DNA of 64,000 bases from Bacteroides sp. 519 (GTDB taxonomy: Bacteria > Bacteroidota > Bacteroidia > Bacteroidales > Bacteroidaceae): the NCBI RefSeq assembly GCF_010500955.1, contig NZ_QVMJ01000004.1, positions 43,134 to 107,133 on the forward strand, given 5' to 3'. This document shows, one piece after another, positions 14,106 through 23,299 of the stretch; the stretch's first letter is position 1; the number at the start of each line of letters is the position of its first letter. Below the pieces are notes generated by a model that was not told the origin of the DNA, did not search any database, and saw only the letters and a list, made by a program, of their open reading frames with translations. A program made the translations under genes and the position numbers.

Positions 14106-17100
14106 TTAGAATTTAACATTAACACCAAAGCTAATGGTGCGGGTTAATGGGTAAGTACTCAGGTCTACCCCGCTAGCACCTACTTCCGGATCGAACCCGG
14201 AATAGTTAGTGAATGTGTACAGATTTTGACACGACATATAAATTCGTACCATCTGTAAATAAGCTTTCGAAGCCAAAGATTGTGGCAAGGTATATCCCAA
14301 AGTCAGGTTTTTAATACGCAGATACGAACCATCTTCTATAAAACGGTTAGAGTGGCGTGCGTTCTTATTGGGGTCACTGTACACAGCCCGTGGCATTGAA
14401 TTGCTTGTGCCTTCGCCCGTCCAACGATCAAGAATTTTCTTTGTCTGATTCTGGGGTACAGCCATACCTTCTTGCCAGATGCGGTTGGCATTATAAATAT
14501 CGTTTCCGGCTACTCCCTGCAGGAATATCTGCAAATCGAAGTTTTTGTAATTGAAACTATTGTTCATAGAGAACGACCATTCGGGTGTTGGATTACCGAT
14601 GTAGGTACGGTCGTTGTCGTTAATGATTCCGTTATTATCCAAATCCATAAACCGGATATCGCCGGGAGCCGTACCGCCGGGCACCTGTATAGAGGCATTA
14701 TCTACTTCCTGCTGATTTTGGAAAATACCATTGGTTACATAACCGTAGAAAGAGTTTATAGGATTTCCTTCGGCATTTACCCGTACTTTGGTCATGTTAA
14801 TATCATCACCTGTAAAGAGGGGCACACCATTATTCATGCTGATTACTTTGTTCTTGTTGAAAGAAATATTCAGATCGGTGTTCCATTCCAGTTCGCCTGT
14901 CAGGTTTTGCGAGGCGATTGTTAACTCCCAACCCTGATTGCGTACTTTCCCTGCATTTATGCTGGGTACATTGGTATCCGAATATCCGGTAGTAATAGGT
15001 ACTGCCATGGGCACAAGCATATCGGTAGTATTTTTTATGTATCCATCGAGCGAAACGTTTACACGTTGGTTGAATAACGCAAGGTCGATACCCGCATTCC
15101 ATTGTTTTACTGTTTCCCACTTTACATCGGGATTAGGCATTACCAGCGGATAGAGGGTTGAGACGGGTGTTCCGTTGAAAACATATTGTCCGGTTCTTAA
15201 TTTGGTATAGTAAGCATAATTATCAATTCCCCATTGATTGCCTGTTACACCGTATCCGGCCCTTAATTTCACATCGTTCACCCATTTGTTTTCCTGAAAG
15301 AAAGCCTCTTCCGACAATCGCCATGCTGCCGCTACGGATGGAAATGTTCCCCATCGGTTGTGTTTCGAGAACCGGGATGAACCGTCGCGACGAACGGTAA
15401 GTGTCAACAGGTATTTATCGGCATAGTTATAATTTACCCTGCCCATCATGGATAATAAAGCCCAATCATTTTTGGTTCCTCCAACAGTGGGTTGGTTCAA
15501 TCCGTTGGAAAGCTGGTTGTTCTTATCGCTTAGGAAACCCTGCACACTGGCGTTCATTTTATTATAAACATTATTCTGCGCACTGGAACCTATCATTACA
15601 TTCAGATGATGCTTTTCTTTAAAGGTATCCATATAGGTCAACGTATTGTCCCACAGGTAAGTAAAACTCTTGTTCGATTCTTCGTAGCGGTAAGATTCCG
15701 GTTGCGGAATGGGTTTCCAGTCGTATTTAGGACTAAAATTGGTACCATCCCAGAATTTAAAGTCTATGCCGCCTAATGTTTTAAACGTAATCTTATCGAA
15801 CATTTTTATCTCGGCATAAATATTCCCCAGCAGGTTATAGCCTTTGGTATTCTGACTGTTAACGCGGGCATTACCTACCGGATTTTTAATATCACCGTAC
15901 CAGTAAGCCGGATTACCTGGACCGGTATAACTTCCATCATTGTTATAAACAGCTTGTGTGGGTTGTGCGGCCATAGCATCGCGTATGCTGTAGCTGCCTT
16001 GTTTCTTATCGTCATGACTAAGTGTTACATTATTACCAAACTTTAACCACGATTTTACATTCGACTCTCCGTTAAATTGAATGGTATAACGGCGGTAAGA
16101 AGTATTCAGTACAATTCCTTCCTGATCCAATACCCCGCCGGATACATAATAGTTACTCTTTTCATTGCCGCCCGAATATGAAACGGAATAATTCTGTATA
16201 AGCGATGTACGGAACATCTCGTCGAGCCAATCGGTACCTTTACCCAGCTGGGTAGGATCGGCAAAATCCGGCCTTTGCATCAGGGTTTCGCTACCGTTAT
16301 AATTGGCAATCATATCGTTATGAAAAGAAGCAAACTGACTTGCATTCAACATTTCGGGCATGCTTGTAGCATCCTGTATTCCCCAGTTGGCAGAAAATGA
16401 TACGGTTCCATCGCCCGATTTTCCTCTCTTTGTAGTAATCAATACCACACCATTTGCACCACGCGATCCGTAAATAGCGGTGGCAGAAGCATCTTTCAGT
16501 ACATCAACAGTTTGTACATCGTCCATGTTAAGGGCGTTCAGTGAAAGATCGGTTGGCACACCATCAATAACCAATAAAGGTTCGCTATTATTAATGGTGC
16601 TGATACCACGAATGCGGATGGAAACGTTACTTCCCGGTGCTCCCGAATTAATAATCTGTACACCGGATGCTCTTCCCTGCAAAGCTTCGCCTATGTTTGC
16701 TACAGGTTTATCCTGCATCTTTTTGGAATCTACAGAGGATACGGCTCCGGTAAGATCTTTCTTACGTACAACCCCGTAACCAACAACCACAACCTCGTCC
16801 AGCATTTCGGCATTCTCTTTTAAGGTTATGCGTAAAACAGATTGTCCACGAACGGCAATCTCCTGAGGTATATAACCCATAAAGGATACAACAATAGTTG
16901 CATTATCGCCGGCTTCAACCGAGAAGTTACCATCGACATCGGTAATAGTACCTGTACTGGTTCCTTTTACCGAAACGGATGCACCGATGATGCTTTCACC
17001 GTTTTCGTCCCAAACACTTCCCGTAAGTTTTCTTTGATTTTGTGCAAATAAGTTACACGACAGGCTCAGGCAGAACAGCAACAACCAGAGGTTATTGAAG

Positions 17101-17132
17101 CAGACCCTTTTCTCTTTCTGATCTTTTTTCAT
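14106..17132 (-). CDS. SusC-family TonB-dependent oligosaccharide transporter
   Basis: Outer-membrane importer of 1008 residues. It has a signal peptide (cleavage near NLFAQ), a carboxypeptidase-like regulatory beta-domain (about 30-115: GSVWDENGESIIGASV, TDVDGNFSV), the TonB-box region EVVVVGYG, a plug domain with IRIRGIST and PLLVIDGVP, then a long barrel ending in an aromatic residue (GVNVKF). There is no STN domain, so it is not of the anti-sigma signalling type. That fits control by the adjacent SusR-like protein. It is the first gene of the operon, with a -7 box 27 bp upstream of its ATG. Confidence 0.97.
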   Translation of the reverse strand: MKKDQKEKRVCFNNLWLLLFCLSLSCNLFAQNQRKLTGSVWDENGESIIGASVSVKGTSTGTITDVDGNFSVEAGDNATIVVSFMGYIPQEIAVRGQSVLRITLKENAEMLDEVVVVGYGVVRKKDLTGAVSSVDSKKMQDKPVANIGEALQGRASGVQIINSGAPGSNVSIRIRGISTINNSEPLLVIDGVPTDLSLNALNMDDVQTVDVLKDASATAIYGSRGANGVVLITTKRGKSGDGTVSFSANWGIQDATSMPEMLNASQFASFHNDMIANYNGSETLMQRPDFADPTQLGKGTDWLDEMFRTSLIQNYSVSYSGGNEKSNYYVSGGVLDQEGIVLNTSYRRYTIQFNGESNVKSWLKFGNNVTLSHDDKKQGSYSIRDAMAAQPTQAVYNNDGSYTGPGNPAYWYGDIKNPVGNARVNSQNTKGYNLLGNIYAEIKMFDKITFKTLGGIDFKFWDGTNFSPKYDWKPIPQPESYRYEESNKSFTYLWDNTLTYMDTFKEKHHLNVMIGSSAQNNVYNKMNASVQGFLSDKNNQLSNGLNQPTVGGTKNDWALLSMMGRVNYNYADKYLLTLTVRRDGSSRFSKHNRWGTFPSVAAAWRLSEEAFFQENKWVNDVKLRAGYGVTGNQWGIDNYAYYTKLRTGQYVFNGTPVSTLYPLVMPNPDVKWETVKQWNAGIDLALFNQRVNVSLDGYIKNTTDMLVPMAVPITTGYSDTNVPSINAGKVRNQGWELTIASQNLTGELEWNTDLNISFNKNKVISMNNGVPLFTGDDINMTKVRVNAEGNPINSFYGYVTNGIFQNQQEVDNASIQVPGGTAPGDIRFMDLDNNGIINDNDRTYIGNPTPEWSFSMNNSFNYKNFDLQIFLQGVAGNDIYNANRIWQEGMAVPQNQTKKILDRWTGEGTSNSMPRAVYSDPNKNARHSNRFIEDGSYLRIKNLTLGYTLPQSLASKAYLQMVRIYMSCQNLYTFTNYSGFDPEVGASGVDLSTYPLTRTISFGVNVKF

Positions 17133-17158
17133 GGTTTAATTAGATAAGTTAATATCCG

Positions 17159-17191
17159 CAAAAGTAGAGAGTAGGGATGAGTAACGAAAAC
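17159..17191 (-). promoter_or_regulatory. Promoter of the dextran-type susC operon
   Basis: Read on the minus strand, TACTTTTG (17166-17159) matches the Bacteroidales -7 box TAnnTTTG. A TTTTC word (17190-17186) sits 19 bp upstream, where a -33 box belongs. The predicted 5' leader is about 20 nt. Confidence 0.7.
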
Positions 17192-17204
17192 TCACATGGA
17201 TGGA

Positions 17205-17281
17205 ATATAGATGGCAAAAATAGATAAGACGCTCGTTTTGAGCTGGTTAACATTATAGAGGGATGGCAAAAATATAGATGA
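17205..17281 (-). promoter_or_regulatory. Direct-repeat operator candidates for the SusR-like regulator
   Basis: GATGGCAAAAATA occurs at 17210-17222 and again at 17262-17274, exactly 52 bp (about five helical turns) apart and in the same orientation. ATATAGATG accompanies each copy (17205-17213 and 17272-17280), on opposite sides. The near copy lies about 20 bp upstream of the -33 position, a typical activator site. Confidence 0.55.
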
Positions 17282-17289
17282 TATACTTC

Positions 17290-18957
17290 TTAGCTTTTCT
17301 TTATCGCCCCTATTTTCATTACCATTAACTCGAATTCTTCGCGGGGTACCGCAGCTTTATTACGCACTCTTGTACGGTAACTGTATATGGTATTGGCAGA
17401 ATAGTGCAGGAAGTTAGCTATGCGCGAACTGTCGGTTATACCCAACCGGATAAGTGCATATATGCGAAGCTCCACATTCAATAACTCATTAGGCTTTAAC
17501 TGGAATCTTTCGTTATCTTGTAATAACGAGTTAAATTCGTCTACGAAGTTGGGGTAAAGGTGCAAGAAGATATGGTCGAAGTTTTCATAAAGTTCTTTCA
17601 GTTCATTATCAATCATATCCCGCGATTTCAGTATCTTGTAAAGTTCTTCCAGTTTCTTTTCGCGCGCCTTTTTATTGAGGGTGCTCTGGTATTTTTCCAG
17701 TTTATTGATGTAAGTGGAACACAAATCAAGGAAATGCCCGATGTAGGCTTCTTTAATCTGGTTGGCTTCGGAAAGCTCGGTATTAACATCTGATAGTGCT
17801 TTGTTTACTGTATGGAGCTGGTTTACTGTAGCCTGTAAATCATTATTCAATTCGTTTAGTTTCAGGTTGGTTTGGTAAAGTTCTTTCCGGATGCGTGCTA
17901 CCCGCTTCATCTGCCGGTAAACATAGATAACAGCCATGATGAGAAACACCGACAACAAACTTACAAGCAGCAGCAATACTTTCAACTTTGTTTTTTGCCT
18001 GGTTACATTTTCCTGATAAGCAGAATCAATGATAGGGAATATCTGCGAAACTTCATACGTTCTTAACCGTGCATTGCAATACATGGCATCTTCCATGGAT
18101 GATTTAATACAATTGTAGGCCTCTTCTACATCTCCGGTTTCGTAAAGGGTAGAAGCCAGCGCATGCATAGATGCGTTTTCTTTAATAACATTTTTAATAT
18201 CGCAAATGGCGGATTGGGTATAGTATTTCTTTTGGAGGTTGATGTTTCCTTCTTTTTTATAAATATTAGCCAACGCATACGATAACACTGCTTTTTCGTG
18301 TGTGTCGGCTTCGGTTTTATCAAGGATTTCCTGCAATATTTGTTTAGCCTCGCTCAATCTGTTTTCATCGTCAAGCTTTTCGGCATATACTATTTTATAA
18401 TGGTTTGATTGTTTATCGAGGACTTGCAACAGCGAATCGCGATATACTTTACTGTTTTCTTTGTATATATGAGTAAAAGGATTATTGCTGGAATAATGGG
18501 TATAAAGCTCTTTGTAGCAATTATAATATTTAATGAGTAAATCATTAGAAAGGGTTTCCGGATTTATAGATTGTAGGATATTCAGAGATTCAATATACAT
18601 ACCCACAATAATTGCCAGAGATACAAAGTCGAGGTTAGACTCTTGTAACCATGCTGTATTATTAAGTTGCTTAGCAATGGTTATGTTTTGTTGCATATAA
18701 TATATAGCAGAGTCGGATACAAACTTTTTGTATTCGTTGTATAATTGCAGATTAATATCATACCGTTGCTTAGGCGTAATGTTGGGGATTTCGAGCATTT
18801 TCCGTATCTCTGCAATTCTGTTTTCTTTCTGTTCCATGTACAGGCCTTTGTTTTGTATTAACTGGCTCAAGGTACGGAAAGAAGAATCCTGAGATGCTTT
18901 GGGAAAGAGTTCGCAAAGAAATACTGTTAAAGTAAGAAGTAAAAAAAGTCTTTTCAT
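17290..18957 (-). CDS. SusR-like membrane-spanning transcription regulator
   Basis: Predicted activator of the adjacent glucan operon, 555 residues. The order is a signal peptide or first membrane anchor, a periplasmic helical TPR-like region (about 40-320), one transmembrane segment (LLLLVSLLSVFLIMAVIYVY, about 327-346), a long coiled coil (about 350-430) and a C-terminal LuxR-like helix-turn-helix (ALIRLGITDSSRIANFLHYS, about 495-540). This is the architecture of SusR of the starch system and of the regulator next to the B. thetaiotaomicron dextran locus (established knowledge). The stop at 17290 lies 158 bp from susC, and the gap holds the repeats noted above. It begins 20 bp after a small ORF, so it may share a transcript with the zeta-like gene. 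Confidence 0.85.
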   Translation of the reverse strand: MKRLFLLLTLTVFLCELFPKASQDSSFRTLSQLIQNKGLYMEQKENRIAEIRKMLEIPNITPKQRYDINLQLYNEYKKFVSDSAIYYMQQNITIAKQLNNTAWLQESNLDFVSLAIIVGMYIESLNILQSINPETLSNDLLIKYYNCYKELYTHYSSNNPFTHIYKENSKVYRDSLLQVLDKQSNHYKIVYAEKLDDENRLSEAKQILQEILDKTEADTHEKAVLSYALANIYKKEGNINLQKKYYTQSAICDIKNVIKENASMHALASTLYETGDVEEAYNCIKSSMEDAMYCNARLRTYEVSQIFPIIDSAYQENVTRQKTKLKVLLLLVSLLSVFLIMAVIYVYRQMKRVARIRKELYQTNLKLNELNNDLQATVNQLHTVNKALSDVNTELSEANQIKEAYIGHFLDLCSTYINKLEKYQSTLNKKAREKKLEELYKILKSRDMIDNELKELYENFDHIFLHLYPNFVDEFNSLLQDNERFQLKPNELLNVELRIYALIRLGITDSSRIANFLHYSANTIYSYRTRVRNKAAVPREEFELMVMKIGAIKKS

Positions 18958-18977
18958 TCGCTGGGTAGCATATACGG

Positions 18978-19157
18978 TTATTCTTTAGATTGTGGTTCCA
19001 ACTTTATATCTCGTGCCCGTATATGTACAATTTTTCCTTTTATGGAATAAATCAGTTCGCCATCTTCACGTTGCTTTTGCTCAATGAGGCGGCGATAGGC
19101 AAGGTTTATACCACGTTGTAGTTTATCACCTAATTTTTCTTGTTCCTTGTTATCCAT
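18978..19157 (-). CDS. Small 59-residue ORF overlapping the zeta-like gene
   Basis: A short ORF starts with ATG at 19157 and ends with TAA at 18978. It begins MDNKEQEKLGDKLQRGINLA and ends DIKLEPQSKE. It is highly charged, predicted helical at the start, then has a beta-like stretch (LIYSIKGKIVHIRARDIKLE). It overlaps the 3' end of the zeta-type kinase gene by 28 bp in another frame and ends 20 bp before the SusR-like gene. Overlap with a toxin-like gene suggests a partner or antitoxin, but I do not recognise the family. Real epsilon antitoxins are longer and lie upstream of zeta. Confidence 0.6.
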   Translation of the reverse strand: MDNKEQEKLGDKLQRGINLAYRRLIEQKQREDGELIYSIKGKIVHIRARDIKLEPQSKE

Positions 19158-19711
19158 TGTTGCATTGTTTTTAATATCTCTTCATTTAGTATCATTATGC
19201 CTTCTTCTTTTTTTGCCACAAGTTCAGTGGGAGTCTGAGAATTATCATAAAGAAACCACGAATCTACCACATCCATATAAAGTTCAAATAGATTATAGAT
19301 TCCTTTTTCGTACCGTCGTTTTATAACATCCAGTGGTATATTATGTCCCCCGGAAGCTACTCGTTGTGCTACACGTTGAGCTGCCAGTTCGGGCGACTCA
19401 AGACGAAAATATACCAATGTTACAGTATATCCCTTTGTCTGTGCCTTGCGTACCAACGACACATACGAACGTGTTGCCAAGGTAGTTTCAATAGCAAAAT
19501 CTTCGCCCATGCCCAGAAGTTCATCAATACGCAGAAGCATTAACCGTCCGGCTTCTATAGCAACACCCTCAGGATTGAATGGCGAGAGGCCTCGGGCTAT
19601 TTCATCGGCATTCACAAACTCGCGACAATCCAGTATCTCGGGTAGCACAGTATATGATGCTGTGGTTTTTCCTGCACCATTGGGGCCAGCTATGATATAT
19701 AAATTAGGCAT
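19130..19711 (-). CDS. Zeta-toxin-like P-loop kinase
   Basis: A 193-residue P-loop kinase of the zeta toxin/AAA_33 group. The Walker A motif is GPNGAGKTT near residue 8, followed by the FVNADEIARGLSP segment typical of zeta-like kinases and by FAIETTLATRSY. A later Arg-rich stretch (RVAQRVASGGHNI, then VIKRRYEKG) could hold nucleotide-binding arginines. Zeta toxins phosphorylate UDP-N-acetylglucosamine; whether this one is toxic is unknown, since many chromosomal relatives are stand-alone. I chose ATG at 19711; a TTG start at 19744 would place a palindrome inside the gene. A 20-bp-arm hairpin ends 2 nt before the chosen start. Its 3' end overlaps a 59-residue ORF. Confidence 0.8.
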   Translation of the reverse strand: MPNLYIIAGPNGAGKTTASYTVLPEILDCREFVNADEIARGLSPFNPEGVAIEAGRLMLLRIDELLGMGEDFAIETTLATRSYVSLVRKAQTKGYTVTLVYFRLESPELAAQRVAQRVASGGHNIPLDVIKRRYEKGIYNLFELYMDVVDSWFLYDNSQTPTELVAKKEEGIMILNEEILKTMQQWITRNKKN

Positions 19712-19712
19712 A

Positions 19713-19759
19713 AATAAAGCGTTATCTTTGTTCGGCTTAAACAAAGATAACGCTTTATT
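19713..19759. repeat. Perfect 20-bp-arm palindrome directly before the zeta-like start
   Basis: The arms 19713-19732 and 19740-19759 are perfect inverted copies with a 7-nt loop. It lies between the TonB-like receptor stop (19800) and the ATG at 19711. It could be a terminator for the peptide island, an operator, or a hairpin hiding the translation start. Confidence 0.85.
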
Positions 19760-19799
19760 GCTTTACCAGCAAAATACTGGAATCATTTCGCCAGTTAGC

Positions 19800-22466
19800 T
19801 CACAATTCAAAGCTCATTAAAACCTTTGCTAGTATTTCGTGGGGACGCAACGAATAATGCACAAAGGTTTCGGTAAAATTGCTAAGATAGGTATGTTCTA
19901 ATGAGTTGTTATTGAATATATTGCGCCCATACAATTGCAACTCTATTTTTTTATAAATATACGAAACAGAGAGATCGGCAAAGTAAGTTATTTGCTTGTT
20001 ACTCATCGGGTTGTGCGATATTGTATTGTCGCATTTTATTCTCCAATTGCTATTGGGGATAATATTTGCACTTAATTGATGCGAATAACGAGTAGTATTT
20101 CGGGTTGAATATCCTGGATAATCAAGTTTTGAATAAATGTTCAACATCCGAGACTCTGTTTGAAAGTTTACATATTTGTTTGGCTGCAATGAAACATCAA
20201 GCGAAAGGCTTATGTATTGAATGGCAGACGGAGTAATACTGTTATTCAGCAATTGTTTTTCAGTACGCCGGCTATAGGTTCCTGATAGTGCAGTATAGAG
20301 TTTGCACCACGACAGGGTTTTCGATATTCTACTCCCTATACCCCAATGCACATTTCTATGAGGATGATGAACTGTTTCGGTCCACGAAAGAATATCGTTA
20401 TTGCGATAAACATGCATCACATCACTCCAATCCATATTATGGAAGCCATTTATGCTAATAAATAATCCCGATAAAGGATTTGTGAATCGCAAATGCAATG
20501 TATTAGACAACAATGTTTTTATATCTAATTTGGATAGATATGCCGAAGTGCTTCGGTACGATGTAAACAAATAGCCTGCATACAGTTGACGGATATCAGT
20601 ATGCGAATAAGCGTAAGAAGAAAGTCCCGATATTGTCCAGAATGCATTAATGTCGTATTTGATATTTAAAGAGGGTTGCGGTAGAAATTTGTGGTTGCCA
20701 ACAGATGCATTTATGGGTATTTTAGTTTCTAACTTGGTCAAGTAAGCAGATAGTGGAAGCCGAAATTGTATCCCCCACCTGTAGTTTTTATAGTTGAAGG
20801 TTGGTTCAAAATAGATTTGGGTTTGATTGAAACTCAAATTATTGCGAAACTCATTGCTGGCTGTAGTTTGAATGCCGTTGTTTTCTGTTAATTCAACACC
20901 CGAGTTCATTTTTTGATATAAATGAAGCAGTCCTACATTGTACTTCAGATAGAATCCTGCCACTTTGTGTTGAAAATAGGAATAAGTATGTGACTGGAAC
21001 GAACGCAGCCGGGCAAGCTGATGAAAAGACGTGTATGGTTCGTTTCCATTCAATAGTTCGGCATACAGCCCGGGCGATACAGTCATACTTTGAGGTAAAT
21101 CAAAGTACGAATTATCCGAGTAAATTGAATACGAATGCTGATACACTTTACGTATAAGCTCAAAACTGTTTCGAAAGTTTTTTCTTTCGGGCCTTATTTG
21201 TTGTTTCACCCATTCATTATTTACTTGCAGGTTGTACCATTTCTTTTCTAGCCCAATTGTGCCGCTCAATGTGTTGCGCACATACAGAGAAGTATCATTC
21301 AACTGAAACACCAATTCACCTTGAATCTTGTTGTGTTGCATGGCAGAATGCTCTTCTTCATTAACGATTATTGTATTGTCCGGATAAAAATAAGCTGTTG
21401 CAGAGTGATTATCAAATGTTGTTTCGTTGTGTAATGCACTAACCTGTGCCCGGATATCAATAGGCTTAGAGGGTTTATACAAATGGTTTAAAGTAAACAG
21501 ATGTGCGTTGTTAAACAAATACCTTGATTGTTCTATATCGGGCGCTGTTTGATTGGATGAAGCAAAGAAGTCTGATTCTTCGTGCACACTTTTTACTTTA
21601 AAAAGATCGGCACCAATCAATGGATTTATTTCCTGAGCAATGTCTTCTCCTGTATTATTGTTTTTATACATAGAAAGGTTTTGCATTTTCTTGCCGAATA
21701 TCATCCCCAATATTCTGTTATCCCAAAGTAAATCTTTATCTTGTCCATTCCATCCTAGTCCGGCATATACAGTACCAATCAATCTAAATTTTGCATCCTC
21801 TGTTAAAACCAGATTCAATGCAGCATTCTCACTGAATGAATTGCCACGTAAAGCAGCAATAGGTTGATGCGATTGCAATACTTGTACTTCTTTAACCATA
21901 CCTAATGACATGTTTCGGCTTGCCAGCGTATATTTACCTTCAAGCAGGTCCATACCCTCAATGTAGAATTTGTTGATTGGCTTATCTTGAAATTTGATAA
22001 CCCCACTTTCGGTCACTTCTATTCCAGGTATTTTCTTCAATACATCCTCAATGGTACGATCTTGTGGCATTTTAAATCCACTAACCGAATAGCTTAATGT
22101 ATCATTGCTTTGTTTAATACGGTTACTTGTTATCTTTACCTCGCGTATTTGAACTGGGGCGTTTTCAAGAAAGATGGTAGTATTGTTTTTAAATCGTTGA
22201 ACAGGAAGAATCAACGTTCTATAGCCCATAAATGAAAAAGACAGATATGTGGCTTCTTTTCCTATTGGAGATGAAACACCGAAGTTTCCTTTTTCGTTTG
22301 TATAGGTATAGCCAATCATTAAGCTATCGGCTCGTAGCAGTGCAACCGACACAACATCCAGCGGTTCCTTAGTTGCTTTGTCGGCCACTGTTCCCTGATA
22401 AACCGTTTGTGCAGCAATGAATGGGCTTATTACCAAACACACAAAAAGGAGAAAGGCTTTTATCAT
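19800..22466 (-). CDS. TonB-receptor-like outer-membrane barrel with carboxypeptidase-like N-domain
   Basis: An 888-residue outer-membrane protein. It has a signal peptide (cleavage near FIAAQ), a carboxypeptidase-regulatory-like beta-domain (about 22-105, VYQGTVADKATKEPL), a plug-like region (DVLKKIPGIEVTESG, PINKFYIEGMD) and a long barrel. It lacks the SusC signatures and has no SusD partner; this type is commonly found beside GLPGLI proteins in Bacteroidota. Its start overlaps the GLPGLI gene stop by 4 bp (ATGA), so translation is coupled. In this operon it may export, take up or sense the secreted peptide, or protect the producer. No TolC homologue is encoded nearby, which makes the role of this barrel interesting. 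It is the last gene of the peptide operon. Confidence 0.85.
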   Translation of the reverse strand: MIKAFLLFVCLVISPFIAAQTVYQGTVADKATKEPLDVVSVALLRADSLMIGYTYTNEKGNFGVSSPIGKEATYLSFSFMGYRTLILPVQRFKNNTTIFLENAPVQIREVKITSNRIKQSNDTLSYSVSGFKMPQDRTIEDVLKKIPGIEVTESGVIKFQDKPINKFYIEGMDLLEGKYTLASRNMSLGMVKEVQVLQSHQPIAALRGNSFSENAALNLVLTEDAKFRLIGTVYAGLGWNGQDKDLLWDNRILGMIFGKKMQNLSMYKNNNTGEDIAQEINPLIGADLFKVKSVHEESDFFASSNQTAPDIEQSRYLFNNAHLFTLNHLYKPSKPIDIRAQVSALHNETTFDNHSATAYFYPDNTIIVNEEEHSAMQHNKIQGELVFQLNDTSLYVRNTLSGTIGLEKKWYNLQVNNEWVKQQIRPERKNFRNSFELIRKVYQHSYSIYSDNSYFDLPQSMTVSPGLYAELLNGNEPYTSFHQLARLRSFQSHTYSYFQHKVAGFYLKYNVGLLHLYQKMNSGVELTENNGIQTTASNEFRNNLSFNQTQIYFEPTFNYKNYRWGIQFRLPLSAYLTKLETKIPINASVGNHKFLPQPSLNIKYDINAFWTISGLSSYAYSHTDIRQLYAGYLFTSYRSTSAYLSKLDIKTLLSNTLHLRFTNPLSGLFISINGFHNMDWSDVMHVYRNNDILSWTETVHHPHRNVHWGIGSRISKTLSWCKLYTALSGTYSRRTEKQLLNNSITPSAIQYISLSLDVSLQPNKYVNFQTESRMLNIYSKLDYPGYSTRNTTRYSHQLSANIIPNSNWRIKCDNTISHNPMSNKQITYFADLSVSYIYKKIELQLYGRNIFNNNSLEHTYLSNFTETFVHYSLRPHEILAKVLMSFEL

Positions 22467-23299
22467 TGTTCAATAGGGTTGTACTTACGTCTGACTGGGG
22501 TTTCTGGTTTTCCATCATCGCCAATAGCTACAGGTGCAAATTTTCCTCTTTTCTTGGCAAAGGTATGCATGTCTTCAGCTAGTTCTTTTTCTTCCTCCAT
22601 AAACTTTTCCTTCGTCAGTTTTATATAATTCTTTTTTGGAACCTTAATAATATAAGGTGTTTTCATGTTTTTTATTTCAATACACTTAAACGAGTAAAGG
22701 TTGTTGCTATCGTTTGCTTCAATTATCAATCCCGGAAGCCCCCATAGTTTCCATGGTCCATCAGACACCGGAATACTGGTTGTAAACCATGCTATCCATG
22801 TTCTTCCCAGATAATCTGCTTTTGCCTTTTGGCACATATATCCTGCTATTTCTTTTTTCTCCATCAATATTTCCCATTCGGGCATCACCATTTTTTCGGT
22901 ATACTGATAATGGCTGGTTATTAAATTGTCAACATACAGTAGTTCGCCTTTTGTGGGATAATGCTTATAGATAGTGAAAAATTGTGTACTTTTAGGATAG
23001 CCCAATCTTTCACGCGCAGTGTATATTTCTTCTAAGGATGCGCCTTTTGCTGATAGACTATCAACAATGGCCTGCCGCCCCCGGTTCCATAAACTATAAT
23101 ATTCGGACGACTGTTTCCCTATTTCAAGTATCATTTCATCTGAATCAATTTTGTCGCTATCGGCATAACGTTTGTAGTTTTCCATGTAGGCGCAACGAAT
23201 ATTTACTTGGGCAAATGTGTTGGTACACAATAGGAGTTGTTTCATGGTGTTTTTAATAACAAAAATAAAAAGAAAAAAAACTAGAAATGCTTTTCCCAT
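22463..23299 (-). CDS. GLPGLI family secreted protein
   Basis: A 278-residue protein with the family-naming motif (WKLWGLPGLIIEANDS, about residue 190). An N-terminal hydrophobic stretch (AFLVFFLFIFVI) and a possible cleavage after NTFAQ point to the periplasm. An alternative start at 23245 would give a very short signal, so I keep 23299, which overlaps the HlyD gene by 19 bp. The function of GLPGLI proteins is not established. They often sit next to TonB-receptor-like barrels, as here, where the two genes overlap by 4 bp. A role as periplasmic partner of the barrel is an inference. Confidence 0.85.
   Translation of the reverse strand: MGKAFLVFFLFIFVIKNTMKQLLLCTNTFAQVNIRCAYMENYKRYADSDKIDSDEMILEIGKQSSEYYSLWNRGRQAIVDSLSAKGASLEEIYTARERLGYPKSTQFFTIYKHYPTKGELLYVDNLITSHYQYTEKMVMPEWEILMEKKEIAGYMCQKAKADYLGRTWIAWFTTSIPVSDGPWKLWGLPGLIIEANDSNNLYSFKCIEIKNMKTPYIIKVPKKNYIKLTKEKFMEEEKELAEDMHTFAKKRGKFAPVAIGDDGKPETPVRRKYNPIEQ

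Noticed and set aside
19712..19744. TTG start for the zeta-like gene
   Set aside because: It would put the palindrome inside the coding region and add residues before the normal MPNLYIIAGPNG start; ATG at 19711 is preferred.
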